Of a stretch of 55,000 nt of DNA, positions 12,261 to 24,847 are shown piece by piece (the stretch's first letter is position 1; each line of letters opens with the position of its first letter). Both the position numbers and the translations under genes were made by a program. The stretch is from contig JACVTC010000233.1 of the NCBI GenBank assembly GCA_016946835.1, positions 1 to 55,000 of the forward strand, given 5' to 3'. This stretch comes from Neocallimastix lanati (nom. inval.) (taxonomy: Eukaryota > Neocallimastigomycota > Neocallimastigomycetes > Neocallimastigales > Neocallimastigaceae). The notes under the pieces are model-generated. The model searched no databases, was not told the DNA's origin, and saw only the letters and a program-made list of their open reading frames with translations.

Positions 12261-15200
12261 ATGACAAAACAATAGCTTCATTAAATAATTTACAAAATAA
12301 TACTTTTACTAAGAATACTCCAATTGATAATAATTCCTTTAATGAAGAATCTGAAGAATCTGATTTTAGTGACACAACTGAAAGTGAGGATGATATCATT
12401 ATAAATGCTGTAAAAAGAAAAATGAATGATAATAACAGCGAAAAGAAGAAAATAATTCCAAGAAAGTACATAAAAGTTTAAAAGATAATCCACGTCCTTT
12501 TGCAACTCCTGCTTTAAGAAAGAAGAAAGAAAATGAGCTGCATAATAAACCAAATAAAGTTTATAAAAATCAAATACTTCCTTCAATTTTAACTCAACCA
12601 AATATTAACAAAGAAAAACAAAAAGAAAAGGAATTAAGAAATATGACAAGAGTAAGAGAAAGTAAAGAAGAAAACAACAATTATTCATCAAAAGGAAAGG
12701 AAAAAGTTGAATCTGAAGATATACTTGTAATCGATAATGAAATAGAAGATCTAGAAATGAATAAAGATAATCAACAAAATAAAACTAATACTTTGGAAAA
12801 ATTAATTTCAACAAAAACTAAGGAAACTAATAATGGAAATACTCAATTAGTAAAAAGGAATATCAAAATGATGAATAATAAAGAACCTTACAATATTATG
12901 GATGATTTAAATAATCTTAAATCCAGTATTACGATAGGTCAACTCTTGAATGCATGTCCTAAAATTCGTTCACAATTAACTCAAGGTTTAAAGTTAGAAA
13001 AGTCTAAAATAATTGGAACTGTAGACAATGTAATAGCACGAACTTTATTAGTAAATAACTATGACCATAGCTACATAAGTAAAAGTAATGAAGTAGCCGA
13101 AGAAGACTTAGCAATGGTTGATGCAAGTGTTGACGGAGTACTAGGAAAACTTTTAATTGATTCTTGTAGTAACCTAAGCATCGTTACTAAGCAGTATTTT
13201 GATAAATTACCTGGTGAATATGAAACAGTTGGAAAAAGTCGTGGAAGAATCCAACTAGCAACACAAGATGAAGAATACTCGGAAGGAATTATTGTTCGAT
13301 TACCAGTAAAAATTAATAATTATGAATTTAATGCGGACTTTAGAATTATTGAGAAAGAAGACTCATTTTATGATATGTTAATAAACTTTAAAACTCAAAT
13401 CGATCATTGTTTATTTATTCATCCAACCTTAAACAGTCTATGTAAACTTTTGTCAGAAAGTGAATACGAAGAAATAGCTAAAATAAATAATCAATATTAT
13501 GATGAAGAAAGTATAATTTGCACTATTAGAAAAGTTAAAGAAACGAATAATGAAAAGGAAATTATAAAGGAATTAACTCCAATGGAATTTATTGAGAGTG
13601 ATGAATTTTTAAGTACCTTAAATAAAGATTATAAAGAACAAATTATTAAAATTCTCAAAGAAATGATTGACATAGTTGCCACTTCAACAGAAGAACTAAC
13701 TCCTTCTAAACTTTCACCACATAAGATCCGTTTGAAAGCAAATGCAAAGCCAGTAAAATTAAGAAGTTATAGGTTAACTAAATTAAAATCAGATATCTTA
13801 AAAGAAGAACTTACAAAGCTTATTAAGAAAGGATTGATAGAACCATCCTGTTCAGAATGGTCATCTCCAGTAGTACTCATTCTAAAACACAATGGAAAGT
13901 GGCGCTTGTGCATTGACTACCGAAAAGTCAATGATATGACAGAAAAAGATTCTTATTCAGTTCCATATATAGATGAAATTTTTGATAGTCTCGGAGGATC
14001 TAAAATATTTACAACTCTTGATTTATTTTCTGGTTTTCACCAAATCTTAATGGATGAAGAAAGCGTTGAAGTAACCACTTTCACTACTAAGTTTGGAAAT
14101 TATCAATTTAAGGTTATGCCTTTTGGACTTACTGGAGCTCCCTCAACCTTCCAAAGAGAAATGAATAAAATTTTATTCCCTTTTATTGGTGAATTTGTTT
14201 ATGTATTTATTGATGATGTTTTGATCTATTCAAAAAGTATCGAAGAACATTTAATTCATATTAAACAAGTATTAGAAGTATTTAAAGAAAACAAGTTAAA
14301 AATTAATATTGAAAAGTGCCATTTTCTTCAAACTGAAGTTGATGTATTAGGTCACAAACTTACTACTAAAGGATTAAGTCCCATGGAAAGTAAGATAACA
14401 GCTATTAAGAAGTGGGAAGCCCCTTCATCACTTCATGAATTAAGATCATTTTTAGGAGCAGTGGGATATTATCGTGATTTTATTCCTAAATATGCTCAAA
14501 TTACCTCACCTTTATGTAAATTATTGAAAAAGAATACTAAATATGAATGGAATAAAGAACAACAAGAAAGCTTTGAACTCCTAAAAGAAAAATTAATCAA
14601 TGCACCTATTCTAAAATTTCCGTCATTTGACAAACCTTTTATCATTAGAACTGATGCTTCGTATAATGGAATTGGTGGAGTTCTTTTACAAAAAGAAGAA
14701 GAAACCGGTAAGGAGCATCCAATACACTTTATAAGTAGAAGTTTGAAGAAAACTGAAAAGAATTATGGTATCACAGATTTGGAAGGAACAGCTTTATTTT
14801 ACTGTATGACTAAATTTAAATCTTATATTGAAGGAAATCCATTACCTACAACTATTTACACAGATCATAAACCATTAGTTGGTTTATTTAAGAATAAAGA
14901 ACCTTTGAATGCAAGGCAAACAAGATGGTGTCTAACCGCTAGTATGCTTGGAATTAATATAAAATATGAATCAGGCAAAAAGAATGTGTTAGCTGATGCT
15001 CTTTCAAGAATGAAAAGTAAGGAAGAGAGAAAGATATTATTAACAAAAATTACTAATGGAAATAATGAAGAATTATTATCTAAGGTTATAAAGGAATTTA
15101 TTAATGAAAAGTTTACTGTTATTGATGGTGAAGATTACTTTATCGACAATGGAAATTATAGAAAATTAATAACGGACGAAAATGAAAGGTTTAAATTAAT

Positions 15201-16236
15201 TTTAGAAGCTCATAATATTGGCCACGAAGGATATTACAAAACATATCAAAGACTTAAGAAAAACTTTTATTGGAATCATATGATTAAAGATATCAAAAGA
15301 ATTGTTAGTAATTGTGAAAAATGCCAGTTAAATCGTCCTCAACCATATCCAGAACCAACCGAAAACCATCCAACTAAAGTGGAGGGTCCCTTTGTGCATT
15401 TAGGATTAGATATTATAGGACCGTTACCAAAAACAAGAAATAATAATCAATATATTATAGTAACTGTTGATTACTTTACCAAATGGGTTGAAGCCGAACC
15501 CACTGAAAACATAACTTCCTCTGATATAATTAAATTTTTAATAAACGTTTTTGCAAGACATGGTGTGCCTCAAGTTATTACTACAGATAATGGAGTCCAA
15601 TTCACTTCTGATATGACTAAAATCTTTCTTGATCTTTATGATGTTTATGTAAAATTCATAGCTACCTATCACCCTGAATCCAATGGTCTCACTGAAAACC
15701 GAAATAAAGAAATTGGAAAATTACTTCGTTTATTAGGAAGGAAAAATCAAGATTGGGATGAAGTTTTACCTTCTGCTTTATGGGCACTTCGAACTACCAA
15801 AAACACAGCTACCGGACATTCTAGTTTTGAATTAGTATATGGAAGAGAAGACCAACAGCCTTATGATATAGCCATAAGAACAATTGAAAATGCAGGTAAA
15901 TCGTATGATGAAATTTTAATGGAAAAATTTGTTCGTCATTATCAATGGACTAGAGAAGCATGCGAAAATGTGAAGAATGCTAACAAGTATTGGGCAACAA
16001 GACGAGAAGAACAAATAAGTATGAAAAAAGGAAAAGAATTAAAAGCTGGTGATCTTGTTCTTGTTAGAAACTTTAGCCGCACTAAGCTAGAACCATATTA
16101 CAATGGACCATTTAAAATTTTAAAAATTCAATTCAACACGGCAACCTTAATCGATCAGAAGACTGGAAAGCAACTCGATAGGAATGTTCACTTTAAAAAT
16201 TTAGTAAAGTTTAACTCCGCTTACAGAGAAGCTTGA
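12234..16236 (+). pseudogene. pol: pol of element 1 (PR-RT-RNaseH-IN), frame break near 12440
   Basis: A missing A near 12440 (GCGAAAAGAAG for GCGAAAAAGAAG in copy 2) disconnects the -1 frame entered from gag from the main pol frame. From ATG 12643 the frame is open for 1197 codons. It contains the protease (LLIDSCSN), RT (YVFIDDVLIYS), RNase H (RTDASYNG, YTDHKPL) and integrase (D,D,E core with NGLTE, and a GPF-containing C-terminus). It is almost identical to the element 2 pol. If translated alone from 12643 it would lack the natural Gag-Pol linkage. Confidence 0.9.
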
Positions 16237-16254
16237 GTCTTCGTCGGGGCATCT

Positions 16255-16750
16255 TGATAAGAATGTACTAAATAATGCATTCTTAATTAAATCTACGATT
16301 TATTTCTAATACATTATGTGTACATTATTATTTTTGTACTTTAATAAATTTTTAAATCCAAAGATCAAAAATTAAATCAAAAATTATATTAAACTTTATA
16401 TTTTTATATTAAATCTTATATTAATAGTAATATTTTTATATATTTAAAACTTATATTAGCAATATTAATAATAAATCTTATTTTTTTTATATTAATAATG
16501 AAAATTTATATTAATAATATTTTTATATATTGATAATTAAAAATTTATATATTATATTTTAACTTTTTATTATAAAATTTTATATCGAAATGTTTTATTT
16601 TATATTGAAAAATATTTTATTTTATTAAAAACCTTTATATTAGAATAGTATTTTTATTTTTATTTGAATATTTTAACAGATTGTAATAAAAATTATAGCC
16701 AATTAAATAAATTCTTATTAGTAATATTTTAGATATTTTTAAATAAATAA

Positions 16751-16805
<55 letters not shown>

Positions 16806-17127
16806 TTTTATTAATATTATAAATGTATTTTATTTATATTGTTATAATTAAATTTTATATAATTAATTATAAAAATCAATTTAAATTTAATAGTTTTTAA
16901 AAAAAAAAATAAATAAAATGTAATTTAGTGGCAAGAACAACTTTTATGCCTTGAAAAAAAATATAAATAGTTGTAAATTTTGCTACTAATTTTTAAATAT
17001 CATCGAATAAAATCAAATAAGATAAAAATAAAATCAAATAAAAAAAAAATAAATAAATAAAATAAATAAATAAATAAAATTTGTGTTTGTTTACTTTATT
17101 TTTATTTAATTCTCTAAAACCTTAACA
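16255..17127 (+). repeat. 3' LTR of element 1
   Basis: About 873 bp, matching the 8958-9813 LTR in private variants and ending CTTAACA. It differs from that LTR mainly in run lengths and a few bases near the end. The upstream CGTCGGGGC is the best candidate polypurine tract, though it is weak. Confidence 0.92.
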
Positions 17128-17131
17128 ACTG
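17128..17131. repeat. ACTG between the two elements
   Basis: These four bases separate the 3' LTR of element 1 from the 5' LTR of element 2. They equal the outer flanking duplications at 8954 and 25169. Confidence 0.85.
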
Positions 17132-17618
17132 TGATAAGAATGTACTAAATAATGCATTCTTAATTAAATCTACGATTTATTTCTAATACATTATGTGTAC
17201 ATTATTATTTTTGTACTTTAATAAATTTTTAAATTCAAAGATTAAAAATTAGATCAAAAATTATATTAAACTTTATAATTTTTATATTAAATCTTATATT
17301 AATAGTAATATTTTTATATATTTAAAACTTATATTAACAATATTAATAATAAATCTTATTTTTTTATTTTTATATTAATAATGAAAATTTGTATTAATAA
17401 TATTTTTATATATTGATAATTAAAAATTTATATATTATATTTTAACTTTTATTATAAAATTTTATATCGAAATGTTTTATTTTATATTGAAAAATATTTT
17501 ATTTTATTAAAAACCTTTATATTAGAATAGTATTTTTATTTTTATTTGAATATTTTAACAGATTGTAATAAAAATTTTAGCCAATTAAATAAATTCTTAT
17601 TAGTAATATTTTAGATAG

Positions 17619-17667
<49 letters not shown>

Positions 17668-17988
17668 TATTAATATTATAAATGTATTTTATTTATATTG
17701 TTATAATTAAATTTTATATAATTGATTATAAAAATCAATTTAAATTTAATAGTTTTTATATATAAAAAGAAAAATAATAATAAAATGTAATTTAGTGGCA
17801 AGAACAACTTTTATGCCTTGAAAAAAAAAGTATAAATAGTTGTAAATTTTGCTACTAATTTTTAAATATCATCAAATAAAATAAAATAAAATAAAATAAA
17901 TTTAATAAAATAAATAAATAAAATAAATAAATAAATAAAATTTGTGTTTCCTTACTTTATTTTTATTTAATTCTCTAAAACCTTAACA
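17132..17988 (+). repeat. 5' LTR of element 2
   Basis: About 857 bp, TGATAAG...TTAACA, with a poly(A) run at 17624-17662. It shares private variants with the LTR at 24309-25168. Confidence 0.92.
17831..17838 (+). promoter_or_regulatory. TATA box of element 2 5' LTR
   Basis: TATAAATA in the same LTR position as in the other three LTRs. Confidence 0.55.
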
Positions 17989-17994
17989 TTTATA

Positions 17995-18011
17995 TGGTGG
18001 AGATATCGGGG
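17995..18011 (+). other. Primer-binding site, element 2
   Basis: TGGTGGAGATATCGGGG lies six bases after the LTR end, identical to element 1 and nearly identical to the site at 6949 in the degenerate element. Confidence 0.75.
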
Positions 18012-18078
18012 AATTAAATAGAAATAATAGTAAATAACATAGATTTTTTTTTTAATTTTTTTTTTATTTTATATTGAT

Positions 18079-18124
18079 AAACAAGTAAGTCGTTAATCCT
18101 TTGATTAACCCATGGCGCTTGTTT
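18079..18124 (+). other. PBS-proximal stem-loop in element 2 leader
   Basis: Same AAACAAG/CTTGTTT outer and GTTAATC/GATTAAC inner stems as at 9902-9947. Only loop-side bases differ between the two elements. Confidence 0.6.
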
Positions 18125-19013
18125 GATATATATATATAAAAAAAATTTTTTTTAAATAAGTAAAATTAAGATTCTAAAAAAACAAATTTTGTAAAATTAT
18201 AACAAGGAGCGGATAGAGCTCATACACAGTGTATTCTCAGATAGCAACAAATTAACTCTATTCATAGTAGGTTATTGAATAGTAGTTAATTTGGAGATTA
18301 ATTGGAAAGTAGACGAAGGTATTTGGTTACCGACCCGGTAATAATAGTTCAGCCTTCAACGTTTCAACACACGAAGGTGCGGGTACTTTCCAAGCACTGG
18401 CGAATAAGGAGCTTACGTCACCGAAGGCGTAAGATTGTTTTTTTTTTATATATATTTTTTTTTACTTTTCTTTGTGCTAGTTATAAGGCACTTTATTATA
18501 TAAAGTATCAGACTTTGGCTAACTTCGCCATTTAAATTTTTTTTATTTTTTTTTATTACTGATACTTTATTTGTTTAATAATTCCTGTAAAAGAATCTTA
18601 ATTTACTTGAAAATATTGTGTTTTTAGTTAATTTTTATTAGTTAATAAAAATATTATTGAATACTTTTAAAATTTTTTTTTTATTCCGTACATAGATTAT
18701 CGGATTAAGTTTATCCTACATAGTAATTGGGCTAGTAGGCTCTGAACTGCTATATTTTATATTGAATATAGTAATCGTGGCACACGCGTGGCATGACACC
18801 ATTAGGTAAGCTGCACGTCAGACAGTGTGTACTATCAGATTGTACGACAATAAAGATTATTTTTTTGTATTTAATAATTATAATTAATTAATAATTTTAT
18901 TAGCTATAACAATACAATATTTATCGTTTAAAAAGAAAAATTTTTGAAAGGTGAAAATAATAAATAAAACTTTGCTTCTAAATTTATTACTACAAATATA
19001 CTAAATTACAAAA

Positions 19014-19214
19014 TTCAAGTGGTCGATAAAGGTTTCGAGCTTGAAAAATATTCTATTGAGTTGTCGATAAAGATTTCGAACTTAAAATTATTCTATTGAG
19101 TTGTCGATAAAGATTTCGAACTTAAAAATTATTCTTAATAAAGTAGTCGAAAAGAACCTCGTGCTTTATAATTTCTACTAAGTTGTCGATAAGGATTTCG
19201 AGCTTATATCTACT
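19014..19214 (+). repeat. Tandem stem-loop array in element 2 leader (3 units plus 2 variants)
   Basis: Same units as at 10837-11159: one TCAAG-type unit, two GAGTT-type units, the ATAAAG/CTTTAT variant and a terminal AAG/CTT variant. It has three fewer canonical units than element 1, while the variant units at both ends are kept. Confidence 0.85.
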
Positions 19215-19380
19215 AAAGAAAGCAAATAAAATTATTATTTTCAAAAGTTACTAAAATATATTGTTTTAAAAATTGATTCGATATTAAATTACCTATTAAA
19301 TTATATTTTTAAAGTTGTATTTCCAAATTTATTCTTATTTAATCACCTCATTAATATACAACAAGAAATATTTAAACAAA

Positions 19381-20292
19381 ATGTCCAAGGAAACAACTTT
19401 GAGCTTTAAAGAATTGAAAAAAGAATTAAGAGATATTGTGAAACTTAGCAAGGACAATTTAGATATTAAGTCCTGGGCTACTGAATTAAAACTTTGGATC
19501 AAGATACAAGGTATTACAGATCCAGAAACAATATTTAATGCTTGTTTACTTACCAGCTCTGGTGAAGTACAACGCGTTATTGAAGATTTGGGAGAAGATA
19601 GTGATGATGAAAGTGATGATTCATCAGATGAAGAAGAAGATGATGATGAAGAAGAAAATGTTGATGATGATATTAAATTTCCTTCCCTTGAAAAAATTAT
19701 TTCAAGTCTTGAAAATTTTTACGGTATTAAAGAAGACCAAAATTTACTTCTTAAAGAACTTCGTGCAATGCGAATTAAAAGAAACGAAAAGATTAAAGAC
19801 TTTAATGTAAGATATAGAACTTTGTACACTAAACTTGATAAAAAGAGAAGAAAGCGCATTGGTGTACTAGATTATATTGATTCTATTCAAAATAATTATG
19901 AAGCCTGGAAGAAATTATCCCTTAAAGATGATATAAGTATGGATAAAGCTTTCAAAATTGCCGAGAAAGTAGATAGACTTTCTGTAAGGAACAATAATAT
20001 TAATACCTATAATGTTAATAATTCCCAACATAATCAAAATAATCAAAACAGTACTACTTCAAGACTTTATCCTAAAAGAAGAAACGAAACTTTCCAAACA
20101 AATCAAACAAATAATAAACCGAAACCTCAAGATATTATAGAAGAATCAACCCAGAAAATGAGAAATTTATCCGTTAAAACTTGCTTCTTCTGTAAGGAAG
20201 AAGGTCATTACTCATATTATTGCCCTCAATTAAATAAGATTATGGAAAAAAATAAAAAAGAAATATATTCCAAAAAGTCTTTAAACTTCTAA
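19381..20292 (+). CDS. gag: Gag of Ty3/gypsy element 2
   Basis: This 303-residue Gag would form the virus-like particle and bind the element RNA. The N-terminal and central parts are helical and charged. A run rich in Asp, Glu and Ser spans about residues 75-105. A zinc knuckle CX2CX4HX4C (CFFCKEEGHYSYYC) lies at about 268-281. The ATG at 19381 is chosen over the upstream TTG-initiated extension because it starts the segment conserved in both elements and follows an AAACAAA context. The stop at 20290-20292 overlaps the -1 frameshift signal, so a fraction of ribosomes should continue into pol. Confidence 0.92.
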   Translation: MSKETTLSFKELKKELRDIVKLSKDNLDIKSWATELKLWIKIQGITDPETIFNACLLTSSGEVQRVIEDLGEDSDDESDDSSDEEEDDDEEENVDDDIKFPSLEKIISSLENFYGIKEDQNLLLKELRAMRIKRNEKIKDFNVRYRTLYTKLDKKRRKRIGVLDYIDSIQNNYEAWKKLSLKDDISMDKAFKIAEKVDRLSVRNNNINTYNVNNSQHNQNNQNSTTSRLYPKRRNETFQTNQTNNKPKPQDIIEESTQKMRNLSVKTCFFCKEEGHYSYYCPQLNKIMEKNKKEIYSKKSLNF

Positions 20293-20313
20293 ATGGGAGC
20301 AGAAGCACTCCCA
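20280..20313 (+). promoter_or_regulatory. -1 programmed ribosomal frameshift signal, gag-pol
   Basis: The slippery heptamer T TTA AAC (20280-20286) is correctly phased in the gag frame, two codons before the gag TAA. A 7-nt spacer (20287-20293) leads to a hairpin with stem TGGGAG (20294-20299) / CTCCCA (20308-20313) and an 8-nt loop. Pol lies in exactly the -1 frame, which is open from the heptamer to 24290. UUUAAAC is an established -1 slippery sequence. Confidence 0.8.
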
Positions 20314-23300
20314 ATGACAAAACAATAGCTTCATTAAATAATTTACAAAATAATACTTTTACTAAGAATACTCCAATTGATAATAATTCCTTTAACGAAG
20401 AATCTGAAGAATCTGATTTTAGTGACACAACTGAAAGTGAGGATGATATCATTATAAATGCTGTAAAAAGAAAAATGAAGGATAATAACAGCGAAAAAGA
20501 AGAAAATAATTCCAAGAAAGTACATAAAAGTTTAAAAGATAATCCACGTCCTTTTGCAACTCCTGCTTTAAGAAAGAAGAAAGAAAATGAGCTGCATAAT
20601 AAACCAAATAAAGTTTATAAAAATCAAATACTTCCTTCAATTTTAACTCAACCAAATATTAACAAAGAAAAACAAAAAGAAAAGGAATTAAGAAATATGA
20701 CAAGAGTAAGAGAAAGTAAAGAAGAAAACAACAATTATTCATCAAAAGGAAAGGAAAAAGTTGAATCTGAAGATATACTTGTAATCGATAATGAAATAGA
20801 AGATCTAGAAATGAATAAAGATAATCAACAAAATAAAACTAATACTTTGGAAAAATTAATTTCAACAAAAACTAAGGAAACTAATAATGGAAATACTCAA
20901 TTAGTAAAAAGGAATATCAAAATGATGAATAATAAAGAACCTTACAATATTATGGATGATTTAAATAATCTTAAATCCAGTATTACGATAGGTCAACTCT
21001 TGAATGCATGTCCTAAAATTCGTTCACAATTAACTCAAGGTTTAAAGTTAGAAAAGTCTAAAATAATTGGAACTGTAGACAATGTAATAGCACGAACTTT
21101 ATTAGTAAATAACTATGACCATAGCTACATAAGTAAAAGTAATGAAGTAGCCGAAGAAGACTTAGCAATGGTTGATGCAAGTGTTGACGGAGTACTAGGA
21201 AAACTTTTAATTGATTCTTGTAGTAACCTAAGCATCGTTACTAAGCAGTATTTTGATAAATTACCTGGTGAATATGAAACAGTTGGAAAAAGTCGTGGAA
21301 GAATCCAACTAGCAACACAAGATGAAGAATACTCGGAAGGAATTATTGTTCGATTACCAGTAAAAATTAATAATTATGAATTTAATGCGGACTTTAGAAT
21401 TATTGAGAAAGAAGACTCATTTTATGATATGTTAATAAACTTTAAAACTCAAATCGATCATTGTTTATTTATTCATCCAACCTTAAACAGTCTATGTAAA
21501 CTTTTGTCAGAAAGTGAATACGAAGAAATAGCTAAAATAAATAATCAATATTATGATGAAGAAAGTATAATTTGCACTATTAGAAAAGTTAAAGAAACGA
21601 ATAATGAAAAGGAAATTATAAAGGAATTAACTCCAATGGAATTTATTGAGAGTGATGAATTTTTAAGTACCTTAAATAAAGATTATAAAGAACAAATTAT
21701 TAAAATTCTCAAAGAAATGATTGACATAGTTGCCACTTCAACAGAAGAACTAACTCCTTCTAAACTTTCACCACATAAGATCCGTTTGAAAGCAAATGCA
21801 AAGCCAGTAAAATTAAGAAGTTATAGGTTAACTAAATTAAAATCAGATATCTTAAAAGAAGAACTTACAAAGCTTATTAAGAAAGGATTGATAGAACCAT
21901 CCTGTTCAGAATGGTCATCTCCAGTAGTACTCATTCTAAAACACAATGGAAAGTGGCGCTTGTGCATTGACTACCGAAAAGTCAATGATATGACAGAAAA
22001 AGATTCTTATTCAGTTCCATATATAGATGAAATTTTTGATAGTCTCGGAGGATCTAAAATATTTACAACTCTTGATTTATTTTCTGGTTTTCACCAAATC
22101 TTAATGGATGAAGAAAGCGTTGAAGTAACCACTTTCACTACTAAGTTTGGAAATTATCAATTTAAGGTTATGCCTTTTGGACTTACTGGAGCTCCCTCAA
22201 CCTTCCAAAGAGAAATGAATAAAATTTTATTCCCTTTTATTGGTGAATTTGTTTATGTATTTATTGATGATGTTTTGATCTATTCAAAAAGTATCGAAGA
22301 ACATTTAATTCATATTAAACAAGTATTAGAAGTATTTAAAGAAAACAAGTTAAAAATTAATATTGAAAAGTGCCATTTTCTTCAAACTGAAGTTGATGTA
22401 TTAGGTCACAAACTTACTACTAAAGGATTAAGTCCCATGGAAAGTAAGATAACAGCTATTAAGAAGTGGGAAGCCCCTTCATCACTTCATGAATTAAGAT
22501 CATTTTTAGGAGCAGTGGGATATTATCGTGATTTTATTCCTAAATATGCTCAAATTACCTCACCTTTATGTAAATTATTGAAAAAGAATACCAAATATGA
22601 ATGGAATAAAGAACAACAAGAAAGCTTTGAACTCCTAAAAGAAAAATTAATCAATGCACCTATTCTAAAATTTCCGTCATTTGACAAACCTTTTATCATT
22701 AGAACTGATGCTTCGTATAATGGAATTGGTGGAGTTCTTTTACAAAAAGAAGAAGAAACCGGTAAGGAGCATCCAATACACTTTATAAGTAGAAGTTTAA
22801 AGAAAGCTGAAAAGAATTATGGTATTACCGATTTAGAAGGAACCGCTTTGTTTTACTGTATGACTAAATTTAAATCTTATATTGAAGGAAATCCATTACC
22901 TACAACTATTTACACAGATCATAAACCATTAGTTGGTTTATTTAAGAATAAAGAACCTTTGAATGCAAGGCAAACAAGATGGTGTCTAACCGCTAGTATG
23001 CTCGGAATTAATATAAAATATGAATCAGGCAAAAAGAATGTGTTAGCTGATGCTCTTTCAAGAATGAAAAGTAAGGAAGAGAGAAAGATATTATTAACAA
23101 AAATTACTAATGGAAATAATGAAGAATTATTATCTAAGGTTATAAAGGAATTTATTAATGAAAAGTTTACTGTTATTGATGGTGAAGATTACTTTATCGA
23201 CAATGGAAATTATAGAAAATTAATAACGGACGAAAATGAAAGGTTTAAATTAATTTTAGAAGCTCATAATATTGGCCACGAAGGATATTACAAAACATAT

Positions 23301-24290
23301 CAAAGACTTAAGAAAAACTTTTATTGGAATCATATGATTAAAGATATCAAAAGAATTGTTAGTAATTGTGAAAAATGCCAATTAAATCGTCCTCAACCAT
23401 ATCCAGAACCAACCGAAAACCATCCAACTAAAGTGGAGGGTCCCTTTGTGCATTTAGGATTAGATATTATAGGACCGTTACCAAAAACAAGAAATAATAA
23501 TCAATATATTATAGTAACTGTTGATTACTTTACCAAATGGGTTGAAGCCGAACCCACTGAAAACATAACTTCCTCTGATATAATTAAATTTTTAATAAAC
23601 GTTTTTGCAAGACATGGTGTACCTCAAGTTATTACTACAGATAATGGAGTCCAATTCACTTCTGATATGACTAAAATCTTTCTTGATCTTTATGATGTTT
23701 ATGTAAAATTCATAGCTACCTATCACCCTGAATCCAATGGTCTCACTGAAAACCGAAATAAAGAAATTGGAAAATTACTTCGTTTATTAGGAAGGAAAAA
23801 TCAAGATTGGGATGAAGTTTTACCTTCTGCTTTATGGGCACTTCGAACTACCAAAAACACAGCTACCGGACATTCTAGTTTTGAATTAGTATATGGAAGA
23901 GAAGACCAACAGCCTTATGATATAGCCATAAGAACAATTGAAAATGCAGGTAAATCGTATGATGAAATTTTAATGGAAAAATTTGTTCGTCATTATCAAT
24001 GGACTAGAGAAGCATGCGAAAATGTGAAGAATGCTAACAAGTATTGGGCAACAAGACGAGAAGAACAAATAAGTATGAAAAAAGGAAAAGAATTAAAAGC
24101 TGGTGATCTTGTTCTTGTTAGAAACTTTAGCCGCACTAAGCTAGAACCATATTACAATGGACCATTTAAAATTTTAAAAATTCAATTCAACACGGCAACC
24201 TTAATCGATCAGAAAACTGGGAAACAACTCGATAGGAATGTTCATTTTAAAAATTTAGTAAAGTTTAACTCCGCTTACAGAGAAGCTTGA
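20287..24290 (+). CDS. pol: Pol polyprotein of element 2 (protease, RT, RNase H, integrase), -1 frame
   Basis: About 1333 residues read through the -1 shift; the first internal ATG is at 20475. Order: a Lys/Glu-rich linker; a retropepsin-like protease with LLIDSCSN near 21210, where the usual DS/TG is DSC; RT with LIEPSCSEWSSPVVL, FTTLDLFSG and the catalytic box YVFIDDVL near 22255; RNase H with RTDASYNG and YTDHKPL; then integrase. The integrase has an HX3H...CX2C zinc motif (HNIGH...CEKCQ), a D,D,E core (GLDIIGP, TTDNGVQF, ESNGLTEN) and a GPF C-terminal module. RT before integrase fixes the Ty3/gypsy class. No chromodomain is seen. All catalytic motifs except the altered protease glycine are intact, so the enzyme set looks functional. 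Confidence 0.93.
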
Positions 24291-24308
24291 GTCTTCGTCG
24301 GGGCATCT

Positions 24309-24795
24309 TGATAAGAATGTACTAAATAATGCATTCTTAATTAAATCTACGATTTATTTCTAATACATTATGTGTACATTATTATTTTTGTACTTTAATA
24401 AATTTTTAAATTCAAAGATTAAAAATTAGATCAAAAATTATATTAAACTTTATAATTTTTATATTAAATCTTATATTAATAGTAATATTTTTATATATTT
24501 AAAACTTATATTAACAATATTAATAATAAATCTTATTTTTTTATTTTTATATTAATAATGAAAATTTGTATTAATAATATTTTTATATATTGATAATTAA
24601 AAATTTATATATTATATTTTAACTTTTATTATAAAATTTTATATCGAAATGTTTTATTTTATATTGAAAAATATTTTATTTTATTAAAAACCTTTATATT
24701 AGAATAGTATTTTTATTTTTATTTGAATATTTTAACAGATTGTAATAAAAATTTTAGCCAATTAAATAAATTCTTATTAGTAATATTTTAGATAG

Positions 24796-24847
<52 letters not shown>

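Larger units (their letters stand above)
8958..17127 (+). mobile_element. Ty3/gypsy LTR retrotransposon, copy 1 (8170 bp, gag and pol leader broken)
   Basis: It carries a 5' LTR (8958-9813), PBS (9820-9836), long structured leader, gag, pol and a 3' LTR (16255-17127). Both LTRs begin TGATAAGAATG and end CTTAACA. The domain order protease, RT, RNase H, integrase defines the Ty3/gypsy (Metaviridae-type) class. Against copy 2 it has three one-base indels: an extra base near 11826, an extra base near 11998, and a missing A near 12440. These break gag and the start of pol, while the main pol domains stay open. It has six canonical leader stem-loop units where copy 2 has three. Confidence 0.95.

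Noticed and set aside
12187-12601. Antisense frames over the gag-pol junction (also 20240-20655)
   Set aside because: Hydrophobic shadows of the Lys/Asn-rich coding strand.
18302-18535. 77-codon frame in the leader of element 2
   Set aside because: It starts at TTG, and the leader of element 1 is nearly identical in sequence but only structure, not coding, is supported.
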